A DNA stretch of 64,000 bases from Schlesneria sp. (GCA_028291515.1 JAQGHU010000048.1:31840-95839), one strand, 5' to 3'; positions 1 through 9,700 are shown, counted from the first letter of the stretch. Notes: generated by a model from the letters alone, not told the origin. Numbers and translations are program-made.

Positions 1-912
1 GTCCCAGATATGCCGCAGCACCCACAGGTCTGAGGGGATCGCTTGATGCCGGCCGCACATCAAGGCACTGGCTGCGGTCATCCGTTGCAGCTTCACTGCG
101 CGACGATCCGAGATCTTGATCCCAGCCAGTCGTAAGCGCCCCACCAAATCAATGTAGGACGGAAGGATTGGCGTCAGATCCACTTCGCGAAGTTGGCCTT
201 GCAGTTCGCGGATTCGATCGACGTGCAGTTGCGACGAACGAGTCGTCCCGGCCAGTTCTCGCTGCCAGCCGGCACGCAGCACTCGACCCAGATGTTCGGT
301 CGGGACATTGTCGCAGCGGACTCGCAGCAGGAATCGGTCGAACAATGCCCCCAAGGCTTCGTCTTGAGGGAGGCTGTTGCTGGCTCCGACGACCATCAGT
401 GTGGGAAGCCTAAACGTCTCGCGACCTCGTCGAAAGACTCGTTCATTCAAGACCATGAGTAAGCTGTTCAGGATCGCGCTGTTGGCGTTCAGCAGTTCGT
501 CCAGAAACACGAAGTCGGCTAGCGGGAGCATGCCTTCGGTGTTGGTAACGAGTTCCCCTTCACGGAGTCGCCGGATGTCGAACGGACCAAACAGCTCGTT
601 CGGTTCAGTGAAACGAGTCAGCAGGTAGTCGAACATCTGCCCTTCCAGCCGCAGCGCCAACTCCTGAACGAGGGCACTTTTGGCGGTGCCGGGTGGGCCG
701 AGGATAAAGAGGTTCTCACCACCCACGAGGCAAATGGCCAGCAGATCGATGACCTCATCCTTGCCGACGAACATCTCTTTCATCGGGGCAAAAACTTCAC
801 GAGTCAGCCGCTGCCCTAAATCTTCCGTGACAAGGCCCACTTCGGCCGATCCGTTGAGCTCGCCGTTTGCCGTTTCGTCGCCAGAGAGATCCATTCGAAG
901 TCGCTCTTCCAT
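1..912 (-). CDS. MoxR/RavA-type AAA+ ATPase (partial, C-terminus off the window)
   Basis: Read on the complement from an ATG at 912, the frame stays open to base 1, giving the first 304 residues. A P-loop GPPGTAKS lies at about residues 72-79, a Walker B FVFLDE at about 134-139, and a GASNSLP sensor segment follows. The order, and the LTRFTEPNELFGPFD segment after the P-loop, fit the MoxR/RavA branch, whose members act as chaperone-like ATPases that remodel or load metal into partner complexes, usually with a von Willebrand factor A protein encoded next door. That partner would lie left of base 1 and cannot be seen. The gene follows two unknown genes on the same strand (stop of the previous gene at 963, gap 50 bp), so it is probably the third gene of an operon. 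The family is secure; the substrate is unknown. Confidence 0.9.
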   Translation of the reverse strand, partial: MEERLRMDLSGDETANGELNGSAEVGLVTEDLGQRLTREVFAPMKEMFVGKDEVIDLLAICLVGGENLFILGPPGTAKSALVQELALRLEGQMFDYLLTRFTEPNELFGPFDIRRLREGELVTNTEGMLPLADFVFLDELLNANSAILNSLLMVLNERVFRRGRETFRLPTLMVVGASNSLPQDEALGALFDRFLLRVRCDNVPTEHLGRVLRAGWQRELAGTTRSSQLHVDRIRELQGQLREVDLTPILPSYIDLVGRLRLAGIKISDRRAVKLQRMTAASALMCGRHQAIPSDLWVLRHIWD

Positions 913-962
913 CGAGGGAACTGATATCGCATTAGTTCAGACAAGAAGTCTCTGCAAAGGTT

Positions 963-1610
963 CTACTTCGCCGACAGAACTGCCGCCAGTTTCGCTACCA
1001 GGTGCGACTGCCCCCCTACGGCAATACGCACTGCTTCCAAAGTTCGCGAGTCGGCCAATCGAGACGCGTCCTGCTCGGCCAGGATGCGGTCCACATACAG
1101 ATGTCGTAGGCATGGATCGTCGAGCCATTCCAGTGATCCGGTGACGCTGACATCCGCAACCCCCACCGAAGACAGCGGCCATTGGTTCGCCCAGTCCTTC
1201 AAGATCGCGACGAGCGGATCCTGTGGCGAGGCCGCTCGGGCTAACCGCAGCAGATCCGGCAGGAATCGATAAGTGAGATCCACCGAGTAGACCACCGAGG
1301 CGGAGATAGTTTCCGCGAAGGATCCCGTCAGTGCGGCTTGCAGTTGTTCAGGTTCGGCTTCGCGATAGGTCAGCAAGCTGGCAGCGCGTCTTACTTGGAT
1401 TGCTCCCCACAATAGCGCCGCGCGGCTTAGTTCCGGCGGTTTGTGAGCCAACTCCAAGCGGTATTCGCGGTCAAAATCCGACAGCAGCTTGAATGACTCA
1501 TTGAGCTCTTGGGGGGACTCGGTGAGCAGTCGGCCATCGGACTTGAAGACCGACTCCACGCGAACGCGGCCTTCACCCAGCAGCGAATGTAAGAAACTCG
1601 GCAAACTCAT
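963..1610 (-). CDS. Conserved-looking hypothetical protein upstream of MoxR
   Basis: A 215-residue soluble protein, leucine- and alanine-rich, without signal peptide, membrane segment or a motif I recognise. The open frame extends to 1667, but I prefer the ATG at 1610 (MSLPSFLHSLLGEG) because the upstream 19 residues look like untranslated leader; no strong ribosome site supports either. It sits between a 129-residue gene (16-73 bp upstream depending on start) and the MoxR-type ATPase (50 bp downstream) on one strand. Its helical composition and position suggest an accessory or client protein of the ATPase, as in the MoxR-containing operons that carry lineage-specific third components. That role is inference only. 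Confidence 0.7.
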   Translation of the reverse strand: MSLPSFLHSLLGEGRVRVESVFKSDGRLLTESPQELNESFKLLSDFDREYRLELAHKPPELSRAALLWGAIQVRRAASLLTYREAEPEQLQAALTGSFAETISASVVYSVDLTYRFLPDLLRLARAASPQDPLVAILKDWANQWPLSSVGVADVSVTGSLEWLDDPCLRHLYVDRILAEQDASRLADSRTLEAVRIAVGGQSHLVAKLAAVLSAK

Positions 1611-1683
1611 AGGGACCTGCAGACTTCTTTCGCCATGGGTGGGATGACGTAAATCGAATGGGCACAACCCCGATGTCCTGCCG

Positions 1684-2073
1684 CTATTCTTCCAGATAGT
1701 CGGTGGCCGCTTCTACTATCTCCGGGTTATCGGAGAGAGTGCCCAACTTGGCGAACTGGTCGACCAAGTCCGGATACTTTGGCGATAGGGCCTCTAATAA
1801 TCTGCGATAGTCCCACTCGTCGTTCATATCAATCATTTGAGGCACCGCGTCACTGATATTTTCACGTACCCAATCAGGCGACAATAGGTTGAAATATCTC
1901 CGCCCTGCCAAGAGCGCCAGTTCAGATGTTGCTGTCGCGTATCTCAAGATTTCTTGAAAAATGGCGTACACCGATTCCTTCTTCAATTCGTGGACATCTT
2001 CAAGGTGATCGGCCGCGCCCGGGTGAACATTGTTGATGAACTTGGTGATTGATTCGAAATGTGCGTTGCTCAC
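1684..2073 (-). CDS. Small acidic hypothetical protein, first gene of the MoxR operon
   Basis: A 129-residue acidic protein that starts with GTG at 2073 (MSNAHFESITKFINNVHPG). It has no signal peptide, membrane segment or cysteine cluster. The composition (many Asp, Glu, Leu, Tyr) suggests a helical soluble protein, and the C-terminus ends in an acidic YLEE. I do not recognise a family; small acidic proteins of this shape include immunity proteins and adaptor proteins, but nothing here decides. It stands at the head of the minus-strand run leading to the MoxR-type ATPase. Coding is supported by its position, clean start and stop, and lack of a better frame on either strand. Confidence 0.6.
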   Translation of the reverse strand: MSNAHFESITKFINNVHPGAADHLEDVHELKKESVYAIFQEILRYATATSELALLAGRRYFNLLSPDWVRENISDAVPQMIDMNDEWDYRRLLEALSPKYPDLVDQFAKLGTLSDNPEIVEAATDYLEE

Positions 2074-2320
2074 GGCTGTTAGTCCCGCAGGGTGAATTTG
2101 GTGGCGTCATCACTTCCTTACGAAATGGCAGACTTTGTCAGTCCATGGCAGGGTTTTGGGGGTGTCCGATTTCTTGGTTTGTTGATTCTACGCATCTTCA
2201 GCGTTTTGCCACGATCACAGGCGGGGGTTCCATGGCGGAGATTTCATCCATTTGGGTGAGTCACATGATCACGACACGATGCCAAACGATTCGTTCAACT
2301 TCAGTACTCGCACAACAAAA

Positions 2321-2372
2321 AACCGGCCACACGTATTGACTGCAAGCACGCAGTCAAAAGGTGTGGCCGGTT
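2321..2372 (-). terminator. Compound hairpin with a T-run on the minus strand
   Basis: A 12-bp outer stem (2321-2332 with 2361-2372, AACCGGCCACAC and its complement) encloses a 3/3 internal loop and an 8-bp inner stem (2336-2343 with 2350-2357, TTGACTGC) closed by a 6-base loop. Read on the minus strand it ends in GGTTTTTTGTTG, the form of an intrinsic terminator. It lies about 250 bp upstream of the MoxR operon, so it could stop transcription entering from the cysC side, or be part of a mobile element. Confidence 0.55.
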
Positions 2373-2481
2373 GTTACGGTCCACGAAAAAACAGTTTCGG
2401 TCGACGCCTAATATCTCATATCTGGTTTGACTCAAGCTAGAGGGCTAATCGAGGATTTCCAAAAGAATGGTGAAAAGTCAC

Positions 2482-2526
2482 TGACAATTTTTGACACTGG
2501 AGGACAACTTTTGACAATTTAGGACA
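2482..2526. repeat. Five KGACA motifs at exact 10-bp period
   Basis: TGACA, TGACA, GGACA, TGACA and GGACA begin at 2482, 2492, 2502, 2512 and 2522, with T- and A-rich spacers between them. Every copy therefore sits on the same face of the helix. Arrays of this kind occur as binding sites for transcription factors or for transposases at the ends of DDE-type transposons (Tn7-like, Mu-like and IS21-like elements use TGTCA/TGACA-type repeats). No transposase gene is adjacent. Confidence 0.6.
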
Positions 2527-2665
2527 GAAACAGGGGGTTTTCGGCAAATTCCCTCATTTTTTCGCCCTGTTTTGTCATGCTCCAAAACCTGAGAGGACGG
2601 TCGATTTTGGACTCAGGTAACGCTGGAGAGGCCCGGGGCGTATTCGACTTGGCGCGTACGATGTG

Positions 2666-2709
2666 GTCTTCCTGCCGGGCTTCAGCCGTCTGAAGCCCGG
2701 CAGGAAGAC
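2666..2709. repeat. Palindrome with perfect 20-bp arms (GAAGCCCGGCAGGAAG type)
   Basis: Arms at 2666-2685 and 2690-2709 are perfect complements around the loop CCGT. The core CTGAAGCCCGGCAGG recurs at 21719-21733, so this is a dispersed intergenic repeat. No T-run follows on either side, which argues against a simple terminator. Confidence 0.8.
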
Positions 2710-2944
2710 GGGCCGTTCGTTCCATCCTATTCTCACGAAATTATCTCGTCATCATCGACGTGAAGAGACAGGCGACCCAGAACTGCCGCCATTGGCACCA
2801 AAATTGGAGTCGATGTGCGAACAGATTCGATCAACTCTCGCCCAAGTTCTTGGCGACCTTGGCTACAATGAAGACGAGCGACCAACGGGAGCGGTGATTC
2901 GATTCCGAGCGGTCGCTCGAACCGGGTCAAGGGCTTCGCCCTTG

Positions 2945-3556
2945 TTAGGCTTTCAGGTAGCCGTTCTTTTCGAGGTAGGCTACGACTTCGTTGGCCAGTT
3001 CTTCGATTCCCTTGTTGTTGGAATCGAGGACGAGTTCCGGCTTTTCCGGGGCTTCGTACGGAGCGGAGATGCCGGTGAAGTTGGGCAGGTTTTCAGCTCG
3101 GGCCTTCTTGTAGAGGCCCTTGGGATCGCGCTTTTCGCAGGTTTCCAGTGACGCATCGACGTAGATTTCGATGAATTCGCCGGCCGGCAGGAGTTCGCGG
3201 ACCAATGCACGATCTGCGCGGTAGGGGGAGATAAAGGCGGCCAAAGTGATGTTGCCCGCCGCCGCGAACAGCTTGGCCACCTCGCCAACTCGGCGGACGT
3301 TTTCGGTCCGGTCTTCTGGCGTGAAGCCGAGGTTCTTATTCAGGCCCAGGCGGATATTGTCGCCGTCCAGCAGAAAGCTGTGCTTGCCCGCCTGATACAG
3401 CTTGAGTTCGACGGCATTTGCGATCGTACTTTTGCCGCATCCAGATAATCCAGTGAACCACAGGACGGCCCCCTTGTGTCCCTTCAATTTGAAGCGATCG
3501 TCTTTTGACACTTGATGGGTGTGCCAAGTGACGTTGGTGGCCTTCTGCTCGGTCAT
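2945..3556 (-). CDS. cysC: Adenylylsulfate kinase
   Basis: This 203-residue enzyme phosphorylates adenylyl sulfate (APS) with ATP to give PAPS in cytoplasmic sulfate activation. The P-loop GLSGCGKST is at residues 36-44, [16 protein letters not shown] (APS-binding region) follows near 60, and FISPYRADR near 108 carries the conserved active-site stretch. The C-terminus [10 protein letters not shown] is typical of the family. The frame is open to 3610, but the ATG at 3556 ([11 protein letters not shown]) gives the usual CysC length, and the extra 18 residues look random. No ATP sulfurylase gene (cysN, cysD or sat) lies next to it, so it is a stand-alone kinase here. The upstream aroG-type gene is divergent. 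Confidence 0.95.
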   Translation of the reverse strand: MTEQKATNVTWHTHQVSKDDRFKLKGHKGAVLWFTGLSGCGKSTIANAVELKLYQAGKHSFLLDGDNIRLGLNKNLGFTPEDRTENVRRVGEVAKLFAAAGNITLAAFISPYRADRALVRELLPAGEFIEIYVDASLETCEKRDPKGLYKKARAENLPNFTGISAPYEAPEKPELVLDSNNKGIEELANEVVAYLEKNGYLKA

Positions 3557-3780
3557 GAACCAGAAACTCCTTCGGTCTCGCCAAGAACTTCCGCAAATTC
3601 GATCTAACACGCAGGATCAGATGGGTTGAAGTGTAGAAAGCAGGCAGGGTTGTGGAAAGCCAAGAGGATTTCGGAGTGAAACACGGCTGATTTCAGGCCA
3701 GCGCAATGGCGATGCCCCTGCCGCGTGAATATACTTCCAGTCTAGTAAGTTTACCGCCCAAGTATGGGCTGAGAGAGATC

Positions 3781-4845
3781 ATGGCAGCGAATCCGTCGAT
3801 GCAACCCCTGCAAGATGTTCATGTTCGAGAGACCGTTGCACTGGTTTCGCCTCGCTACTTGAAGCAAGAAGAGAACGTCACCGATTCCGCCGTGCGGACG
3901 GTTATTGATTCCCGCGAAGCGATCAAGCGGATTATCACCGGCGAAGAATCGCGATTGATCGTCGTGGTCGGCCCCTGCTCAATTCATGATCATGTCGCCG
4001 CGTTGGACTACGCCCGCAAGCTGAAGGAACTGTCGGACAAAGTTCGCGACCATTTCCTGCTCGTGATGCGAGTTTATTTCGAGAAGCCGCGGACGACCGT
4101 CGGCTGGAAGGGTCTGATCAACGATCCTCATTTGAACGATACGTTCGATATCGGGACCGGCCTCCGGATCGCGCGTCGCGTGCTTTTGGAAGTCGCCGAT
4201 ATGGGGCTGCCGACCGCGACGGAGATGCTCGAACCGATTACGCCACAATACATTGCGGACTTGGTGTCGCTGGCGGCGATTGGGGCCCGGACGACCGAAT
4301 CGCCGACGCATCGCCAGATGGCGAGTGGCCTGTCGATGCCGGTTGGGTTCAAGAACGGAACTGATGGCAGTTTGCAGGTGGCACTCGACGCGATGCTGGC
4401 ATCGCGATCGGCTCATAGTTTCCTGGGGATCGATAACGAAGGTCAGACCTGCATCGTCAACACCAAGGGGAATCCTTGGGGCTTCCTGATTCTGCGTGGC
4501 GGTCGATCGGGCCCGAATTATGATTCTGCCAGCCTGACCGAAGCAGTGGATTTATTGAGCAAAGCGAAGCTGCCCCCGCGACTGATGGTCGATTGCAGTC
4601 ATGCGAATTCGAACAAGGATTATCGCCTGCAGAATGTAGCGTGGAGCGACTGTATTGCTCAGCGCGTGGCGGGGAATCGCAACCTGGTCGGCATGATGCT
4701 GGAAAGCAATGTGAACCCAGGTAATCAGCCGTTGCCGTCCAACTTATCGGAGCTGCGCTACGGCGTGTCGATCACCGATGGGTGTATCGGCTGGGAAGAG
4801 ACCGAGCGACTGATTCTGACGGCTCATGAGCAGTTGAGTCAGTAA
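3781..4845 (+). CDS. 3-deoxy-7-phosphoheptulonate synthase (DAHP synthase, class I)
   Basis: The 354-residue product condenses phosphoenolpyruvate and erythrose 4-phosphate, the first step of the shikimate pathway. Family landmarks are LIVVVGPCSIHD near residue 60, MRVYFEKPRTTVGWKGLINDPHL near 100, ATEMLEP near 148, GARTTESPTHRQMASGLSMPVGFKNGTDG near 170, and the metal-binding DCSHANSNKD near 275. This is the AroF/AroG/AroH type. The frame continues upstream to 3706, but the ATG at 3781 follows GAGAGAGAT and yields the family's usual length of about 350. Which aromatic amino acid inhibits it cannot be read from the sequence, so I give no letter symbol. It is convergent with the DUF420 gene downstream. 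Confidence 0.95.
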   Translation: MAANPSMQPLQDVHVRETVALVSPRYLKQEENVTDSAVRTVIDSREAIKRIITGEESRLIVVVGPCSIHDHVAALDYARKLKELSDKVRDHFLLVMRVYFEKPRTTVGWKGLINDPHLNDTFDIGTGLRIARRVLLEVADMGLPTATEMLEPITPQYIADLVSLAAIGARTTESPTHRQMASGLSMPVGFKNGTDGSLQVALDAMLASRSAHSFLGIDNEGQTCIVNTKGNPWGFLILRGGRSGPNYDSASLTEAVDLLSKAKLPPRLMVDCSHANSNKDYRLQNVAWSDCIAQRVAGNRNLVGMMLESNVNPGNQPLPSNLSELRYGVSITDGCIGWEETERLILTAHEQLSQ

Positions 4846-4879
4846 TCGCGGCACAGAACCGGGACGGCAGCCGTGAAAA

Positions 4880-4897
4880 GTTATGCTGAAGCATAAC
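4880..4897. terminator. Hairpin between convergent genes
   Basis: GTTATGCT at 4880-4887 pairs with AGCATAAC at 4890-4897 around a 2-base loop, between the stop of the DAHP synthase gene (4845) and the stop of the convergent DUF420 gene (4903). It may stop transcripts from either side, or be one of the dispersed planctomycete palindromes; no T-run is present. Confidence 0.4.
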
Positions 4898-4902
4898 CTA
4901 CA

Positions 4903-5394
4903 TTACTTGGCGATGAAGGCGAAGTAGTAGAAGATCAGGCCTGTGACGGAAGTCATCACGATGTCGATCGTCGAAAGCCAGCCGAGTCGCTTGTGCAGAT
5001 TGCTGTGCGCGCAAGGCTGAGGCGGATTGGGCATTCGTCGCAGCGCTAGCGTGATCGTGGTGATCCACAGAAGTGGCGTGGAGATCGCGAAGATCAGGTG
5101 GATTCGCAGGATCGTTCGCACGAAGCTGAGTTGATCGGAGGTAAGCGGGGTGGCTCGCTTGGCGACGACGTTCTGCCAGCCCTTCTGGACGAATTGCAGA
5201 TCGTATTCGAACAGAGCGACCGCCACCAGCAAGACGATGCCGAGCAATAGTTGCAGGTTACGATGCAACTTGTACTGATGTCGAATCTTGACGGCGTACA
5301 AGCTGTAAATCAGGACCGGGACGATCAGCACCAGGGCCACGACCACGAAGTCGAGCATAAATGAGGTGCGGTAGCCGAGAAAACCATCCTTCAT
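4903..5394 (-). CDS. DUF420 family membrane protein
   Basis: A 163-residue integral membrane protein with four predicted membrane segments (about residues 12-32, 45-63, 90-113 and 135-158). The sequence KIRHQYKLHRNLQLLLG after the first segment and RTILRIHLIFAISTPLLWITTI in the third carry the histidine pattern of DUF420 (YozB-like) proteins. In other bacteria DUF420 genes often lie beside cytochrome c oxidase assembly genes, and a heme-oxidase-related role has been proposed. None of those genes is adjacent here. The start at 5394 (MKDGFLGYRTSFMLDFVVV) matches the usual length. Confidence 0.85.
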   Translation of the reverse strand: MKDGFLGYRTSFMLDFVVVALVLIVPVLIYSLYAVKIRHQYKLHRNLQLLLGIVLLVAVALFEYDLQFVQKGWQNVVAKRATPLTSDQLSFVRTILRIHLIFAISTPLLWITTITLALRRMPNPPQPCAHSNLHKRLGWLSTIDIVMTSVTGLIFYYFAFIAK

Positions 5395-5568
5395 GGACTG
5401 TTGCTTCTTGTCACAGAGATTTGATCAACGGTTGCAGATGCCAGAGAACTACGGCCCAATAGAGGCGGCGAGGGCCATCCGGTCGCGCACATCCTAGACT
5501 CGACAAGGCTTGCCGCACAGCGGAACCCTGATTTTCGTCATCGACGCGAACTGAACGAGGATTCGAAC

Positions 5569-6675
5569 GTGACACAACTTGCATGCATTCGACTGTTCGC
5601 CGCGATCTGCATTGGTGTCCTGTCGACGAACGCTTGCGTCTCTTTCGCAGCGGATATCGTGACGGTCGCCGGGACCGGCAAGGACGAGTATGCCGGCGAT
5701 GGCGGGGTGGGACTCGCTGCAGGATTGGGCCAGCCGTTTGGACTCGAGATTGGTCCTGATGGGGCGTTGTACTTTTGTGAATATTCCAACCATGTGATTC
5801 GTCGGATGGACTTGAAGGTCAATACGATATCGACTGTGGCCGGGACGGGTCGGAAAGCGGGCTATGCCGGTGACGGTGGCCCAGCAACTTCGGCGCAGAT
5901 GAATTTGCCTCATGAACTTCGATTCGATGAGCAGGGGAACTATTTCATTGCGGACATGTCCAATCACGCGATTCGACGAGTCGATGCGAAGACGGGTGTC
6001 ATCACGACCGTGGCGGGGACGGGAAAAGTTGGTTTCAGCGGCGATGGTGGCCCGGCGACTCGGGCGATGCTGGGGCAACCCCATTCGGTCGTGCTGGATC
6101 GCGAGCACGGACTCTTGATTTGCGATATCAAGAATCATCGCATTCGCCGCGTGGATCTGAGTACGGGGATGATTTCGACTTTTGCGGGGACCGGAGAGAA
6201 GAAGGCCACACCGGACGGCAGCCCGATCGTGGGGACTGCATTGAATGGTCCCCGGACCTTGGCTGTCGAACCCAATGGCAACCTGATTGTGGTGCTGCGA
6301 GAAGGGAATGCCGTCTATCGAGCCAACTTGAAAACGAAATCGCTGCAGCATCTGGCCGGAACCGGCAAGCAGGGTTATGCGGGAGACGGTGGCGATGCCA
6401 AAGTCGCTTTGTTCGCGGGGCCGAAGGGTGCCGCAGTCGACAAGCAGGGGAATATTCTGCTAGTCGACACCGAGAATCACTGCATTCGAGTCATTCGCCA
6501 AGATGGCCGCGTCGACACATTGATTGGTGACGGCAAAGCGGGGGACGGTCCTGATGGTAACCCCAAGAGATGCCGGTTGAATCGACCGCATGGCGTCTTC
6601 ATTGATGCTGAAGGCGCGGTTTACATCGGCGACAGTAGCAACAACAAGATTCGCAAACTGTCGGCTGGTTGGTGA
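5569..6675 (+). CDS. Secreted NHL-repeat beta-propeller protein
   Basis: The 368-residue protein begins with GTG at 5569, with GAGG eight bases upstream. Residues 1-27 form a signal peptide ending ACVSFAA, so the protein is exported. The rest is a run of NHL-type blades built on a repeated block of the form VAGTGxxGYAGDGGPA followed by LxxPHxVxxDxxGxLxxxDxxNHxIRRVD, at about residues 33, 90, 145, 205 and 262. It should fold as a six-bladed propeller. NHL propellers bind proteins, sugars or nucleic acids, or act as peptidyl-alpha-hydroxyglycine lyase-like enzymes; no catalytic site can be named here. It stands alone on its strand. Confidence 0.9.
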   Translation: MTQLACIRLFAAICIGVLSTNACVSFAADIVTVAGTGKDEYAGDGGVGLAAGLGQPFGLEIGPDGALYFCEYSNHVIRRMDLKVNTISTVAGTGRKAGYAGDGGPATSAQMNLPHELRFDEQGNYFIADMSNHAIRRVDAKTGVITTVAGTGKVGFSGDGGPATRAMLGQPHSVVLDREHGLLICDIKNHRIRRVDLSTGMISTFAGTGEKKATPDGSPIVGTALNGPRTLAVEPNGNLIVVLREGNAVYRANLKTKSLQHLAGTGKQGYAGDGGDAKVALFAGPKGAAVDKQGNILLVDTENHCIRVIRQDGRVDTLIGDGKAGDGPDGNPKRCRLNRPHGVFIDAEGAVYIGDSSNNKIRKLSAGW

Positions 6676-6717
6676 TTCTGGTCGTCCACGAGCGGAGTTG
6701 GCCAACGTCGGCTTGCA

Positions 6718-9700
6718 TCACTTGGGAAGGTGCTTGTCGCAGAAGTCGATCAGCGGCTCACGTAGCCCCAGCACTTGTTGTTGCAGCGTGACGAAGACCT
6801 GCTTGGCTGTCGCGAAGTTGTTTTCGCGGCCGGCTTTTTCGAGATCGCGCGCCAGTGTCGCCACCGAAGACGCCCCGAGTGCCAGCAATTCACCTTTGAG
6901 GGAGTGGGCGACTCGTTCGAGATCTTTGGTGCGGAGTTCGAACAGTGATGTTTCGATGGAATGCAACGTGTCGGGGAGTGCTTCGAGGAAGACGCTGATC
7001 ACATCCGCCAGCAGTTCATGGTCGCCATCGATTCCAGACAACGCCTGTTCCCAATCGATTTTCGAGACGACCGGTTGTGGTTCTTGCGAGGAGGCTGCGG
7101 CGCGACATTCTGAAGTGCCGCCACAAAAGATTGAGGCGAGTTTGTCGGCGATCTGGCGGGCTCGGATGGGCTTGGAGAGATACTCGTCCATGCCCGATTC
7201 CAAGCAACGATCGCGATCACCCGACATCGCATGAGCAGTCATGGCAACGATGGGGATGTGGCCTCCAGAATGTTTTTCCAGCTCTCGGATGGCATTGGTA
7301 GCCTCGAACCCGTCCATTTCGGGCATCTGCACATCCATCAGGATGACATCGAACGAATCGGCCGTCCACGCCTTGACGGCTTCGCGACCGTTGGTGGCGA
7401 TCGTCACTTGATGGCCCTGGCGAGTGAGCACCCCGACTGCCAGTTTCTGATTGGCCAGATTGTCTTCGGCCAGCAGAATCTTGAGCGGACGAACCTGAGC
7501 GTTCGTGTGAGCAGGTTCGGTTTCGTGAGTCGCCGCATGTATCACATCGACACCCAGCGTCGTCACGATGGCGTCGAAGACTTCGGACTGTTTGAGCGGC
7601 TTCATCAAGCGAGCGGCGATTCGCAACTGATCCCGTCGTTCGCCGTCCCCTTCACGCCCGCCGGATGTGAGCATGATGATGAGCAGTGAATCCAGTCGTG
7701 GATCTTCGCGGATCCATCTTGCCAGTTGAAAACCGTCTGCTTCGGGCATGTTCACGTCGGATAGCAGTAACCGGATCGGCTGACCGCAGGCCTGGGCTTC
7801 GTTCAGTTGTTGAAGTGCTTCGCGCGCACTGGAAGCGACGACCGGGCGCATGCCCCAGTTCAGCACCATCTCTTTCAAGATTCGTCGATTGGTCGAGTTG
7901 TCGTCCACGATCAGCACGGATAGATCGGCAACCAAGTCCGTTTGTTGTCTCACGTATTGCAACGATTCGTCGGCCAAGCCAAATTTCGCGGTGAAGTGGA
8001 ACGTGCTCCCCTCGCCCAGTTCGCTTTCGACCCAGATGCGGCCTCCCATCAGGTCGACCAGGCGGGAACTGATGGCCAATCCCAGGCCGGTGCCGCCGTA
8101 GGTTCGCGTGGTCGAACTGTCGACCTGCTGGAACTCTTCGAAGATGCTTTCCAATTTGTCGGCGGGAATTCCGATCCCGGTATCGGTCACTGAGAAATGC
8201 AAGACAGTGCTCACGTCATCGCGTGAATCGCAACTGACGGTCAGAACTACTTCGCCTTCTGGAGTGAATTTGATGGCGTTGCCGACCAGATTGACGACGA
8301 TCTGGCGAAGTCGGGCGTAGTCTCCTTCGAGCATCTGCGGAACATCGCGACCGACTTCGAAGGCCAGTTCCAGCTTGGCTCGGGCGGCCCGGACCGCCAG
8401 CGATTTCATGGTGTCGCCGAGCGTTTCGCGCACATCAAAGGGGGCTCGATCCAATTCGAATTTGCCCGCTTCAATCTTTGAGAAGTCCAGCACGTCGTTG
8501 ATCAAAGTTAAAAGCGATTCGCCGGACTCCTGGACAATCGACAGATATTCGCGTTGATTGGGAGTCAGTTGGGTATCCAGCAGCAGCTCGGTCATGCCAA
8601 TCACGGCATTCATCGGGGTGCGGATTTCGTGGCTCATGTTGGCCAGGAAATCGCTTTTGGCTTTGCTGGCGGCGTCGGCGGCTTCTTTCGCTCGGCGCAG
8701 CGCCTGTTCCGCGCGCTTTCGATCCGAGACATCCCAGAACATCCCCTGGATGCCGATGATATGCCCTTCGGAGTCGCGGACGGGACATTTCAACGTCTGA
8801 ATGTAGTACGTCTGCCCATCGGGATGCAGAATCTCTTCGACATCCTCGATCGTCTTGCCAGCGTGCAGAATCTCAAAGTCATCGCGACGGTACTTGGCGG
8901 CGAAGTCATATGGGAATAGATCGAAGTCCGTCTTGCCGGCGAACTGTTCCAGGGGCATTCCCAGCGTGTCGCAGAACCGCTTGTTGCCAAACACCAGCCG
9001 GAAATCGGCATCTTTGCGAAAGACGCTGAGCGGCAGGCTTTCAACCAATGACATGTAGTGCGCTTCCGAAGCGCGCAGGGCCTGCTTGGCCGTGACACCA
9101 TCGGTCACATCCCAGAACAGAACTTGAACACCGATCACCTCACCCTTGGCGTTGCGAAGCGGCGATTTCATGCGGTCGATGATGTGAGTTTCGCCGGCAA
9201 TGACGGTCTGCTCGATGTCATGCATGGTCACGCCGGTTTCGATGATTCGGCGGTCATCGTCGAAATACCGCTGTGCGATCTCGGCGGGAAACAAATCGAA
9301 GTCTGTCTTGCCGATCACTTCGGCCAGGGTGACTCCGTGCATCTGGCAATAGCCGCGGTTCGCAAAGGTGCGCCGACCTTCGCAGTCTTTGTGAATCACA
9401 TTCAGTGGCAAGTCGTCGGCCAGCATTTGGTAGGCCGCGCTGGCTTCTTCAAATTTGAGATCGCCGCACGGGATGGAAGTGACTGCTGCCAGACAACAGA
9501 GCCCGACCGGCCGGCCCTCGACCGTCATGCGAATCAACTTGGCACTTAGTCGACGCGCCTCACCGTCGTTCGCTCGAATTCGGAAGGTCAGCTCTCGCCA
9601 ATCGTGTTCTGTGGCCTCTAGAGTCACCTGATCGAAGATGCTGCGGTCTTCTTCATTGACCCAGTCGCGCAGCAGGCGATGTGATTCCGGGATTTCGGCC

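Larger units (their letters stand above)
2074..2944. other. Gene-free 870-bp stretch with three structured elements
   Basis: No convincing gene is seen between the MoxR operon and cysC. The open frames here have no usable ribosome site and no recognisable product, and two of them (2519-2725 minus, 2663-3151 plus) merely read through the palindrome at 2666-2709. The stretch carries a compound hairpin, a phased direct-repeat array and a perfect palindrome, each listed separately. The T-rich, repeat-bearing part (2460-2530) differs from the GC-rich coding sequence on both sides and could be the end of a decayed mobile element. Confidence 0.6.

Noticed and set aside
2663..3151. 162-residue open frame over the palindrome and the end of cysC
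   Set aside because: It runs antisense through the cysC C-terminus and through the palindrome; no ribosome site.
5559..5568. T-loop-like GTTCGAATCC (minus strand) suggesting a tRNA
   Set aside because: The flanking five-base stems do not pair and no acceptor or anticodon arm follows; it also abuts the NHL gene start.
5494..6351. 285-residue open frame antisense to the NHL protein gene
   Set aside because: No ribosome site and basic, low-complexity composition; the plus-strand frame has clear NHL repeats and a signal peptide.
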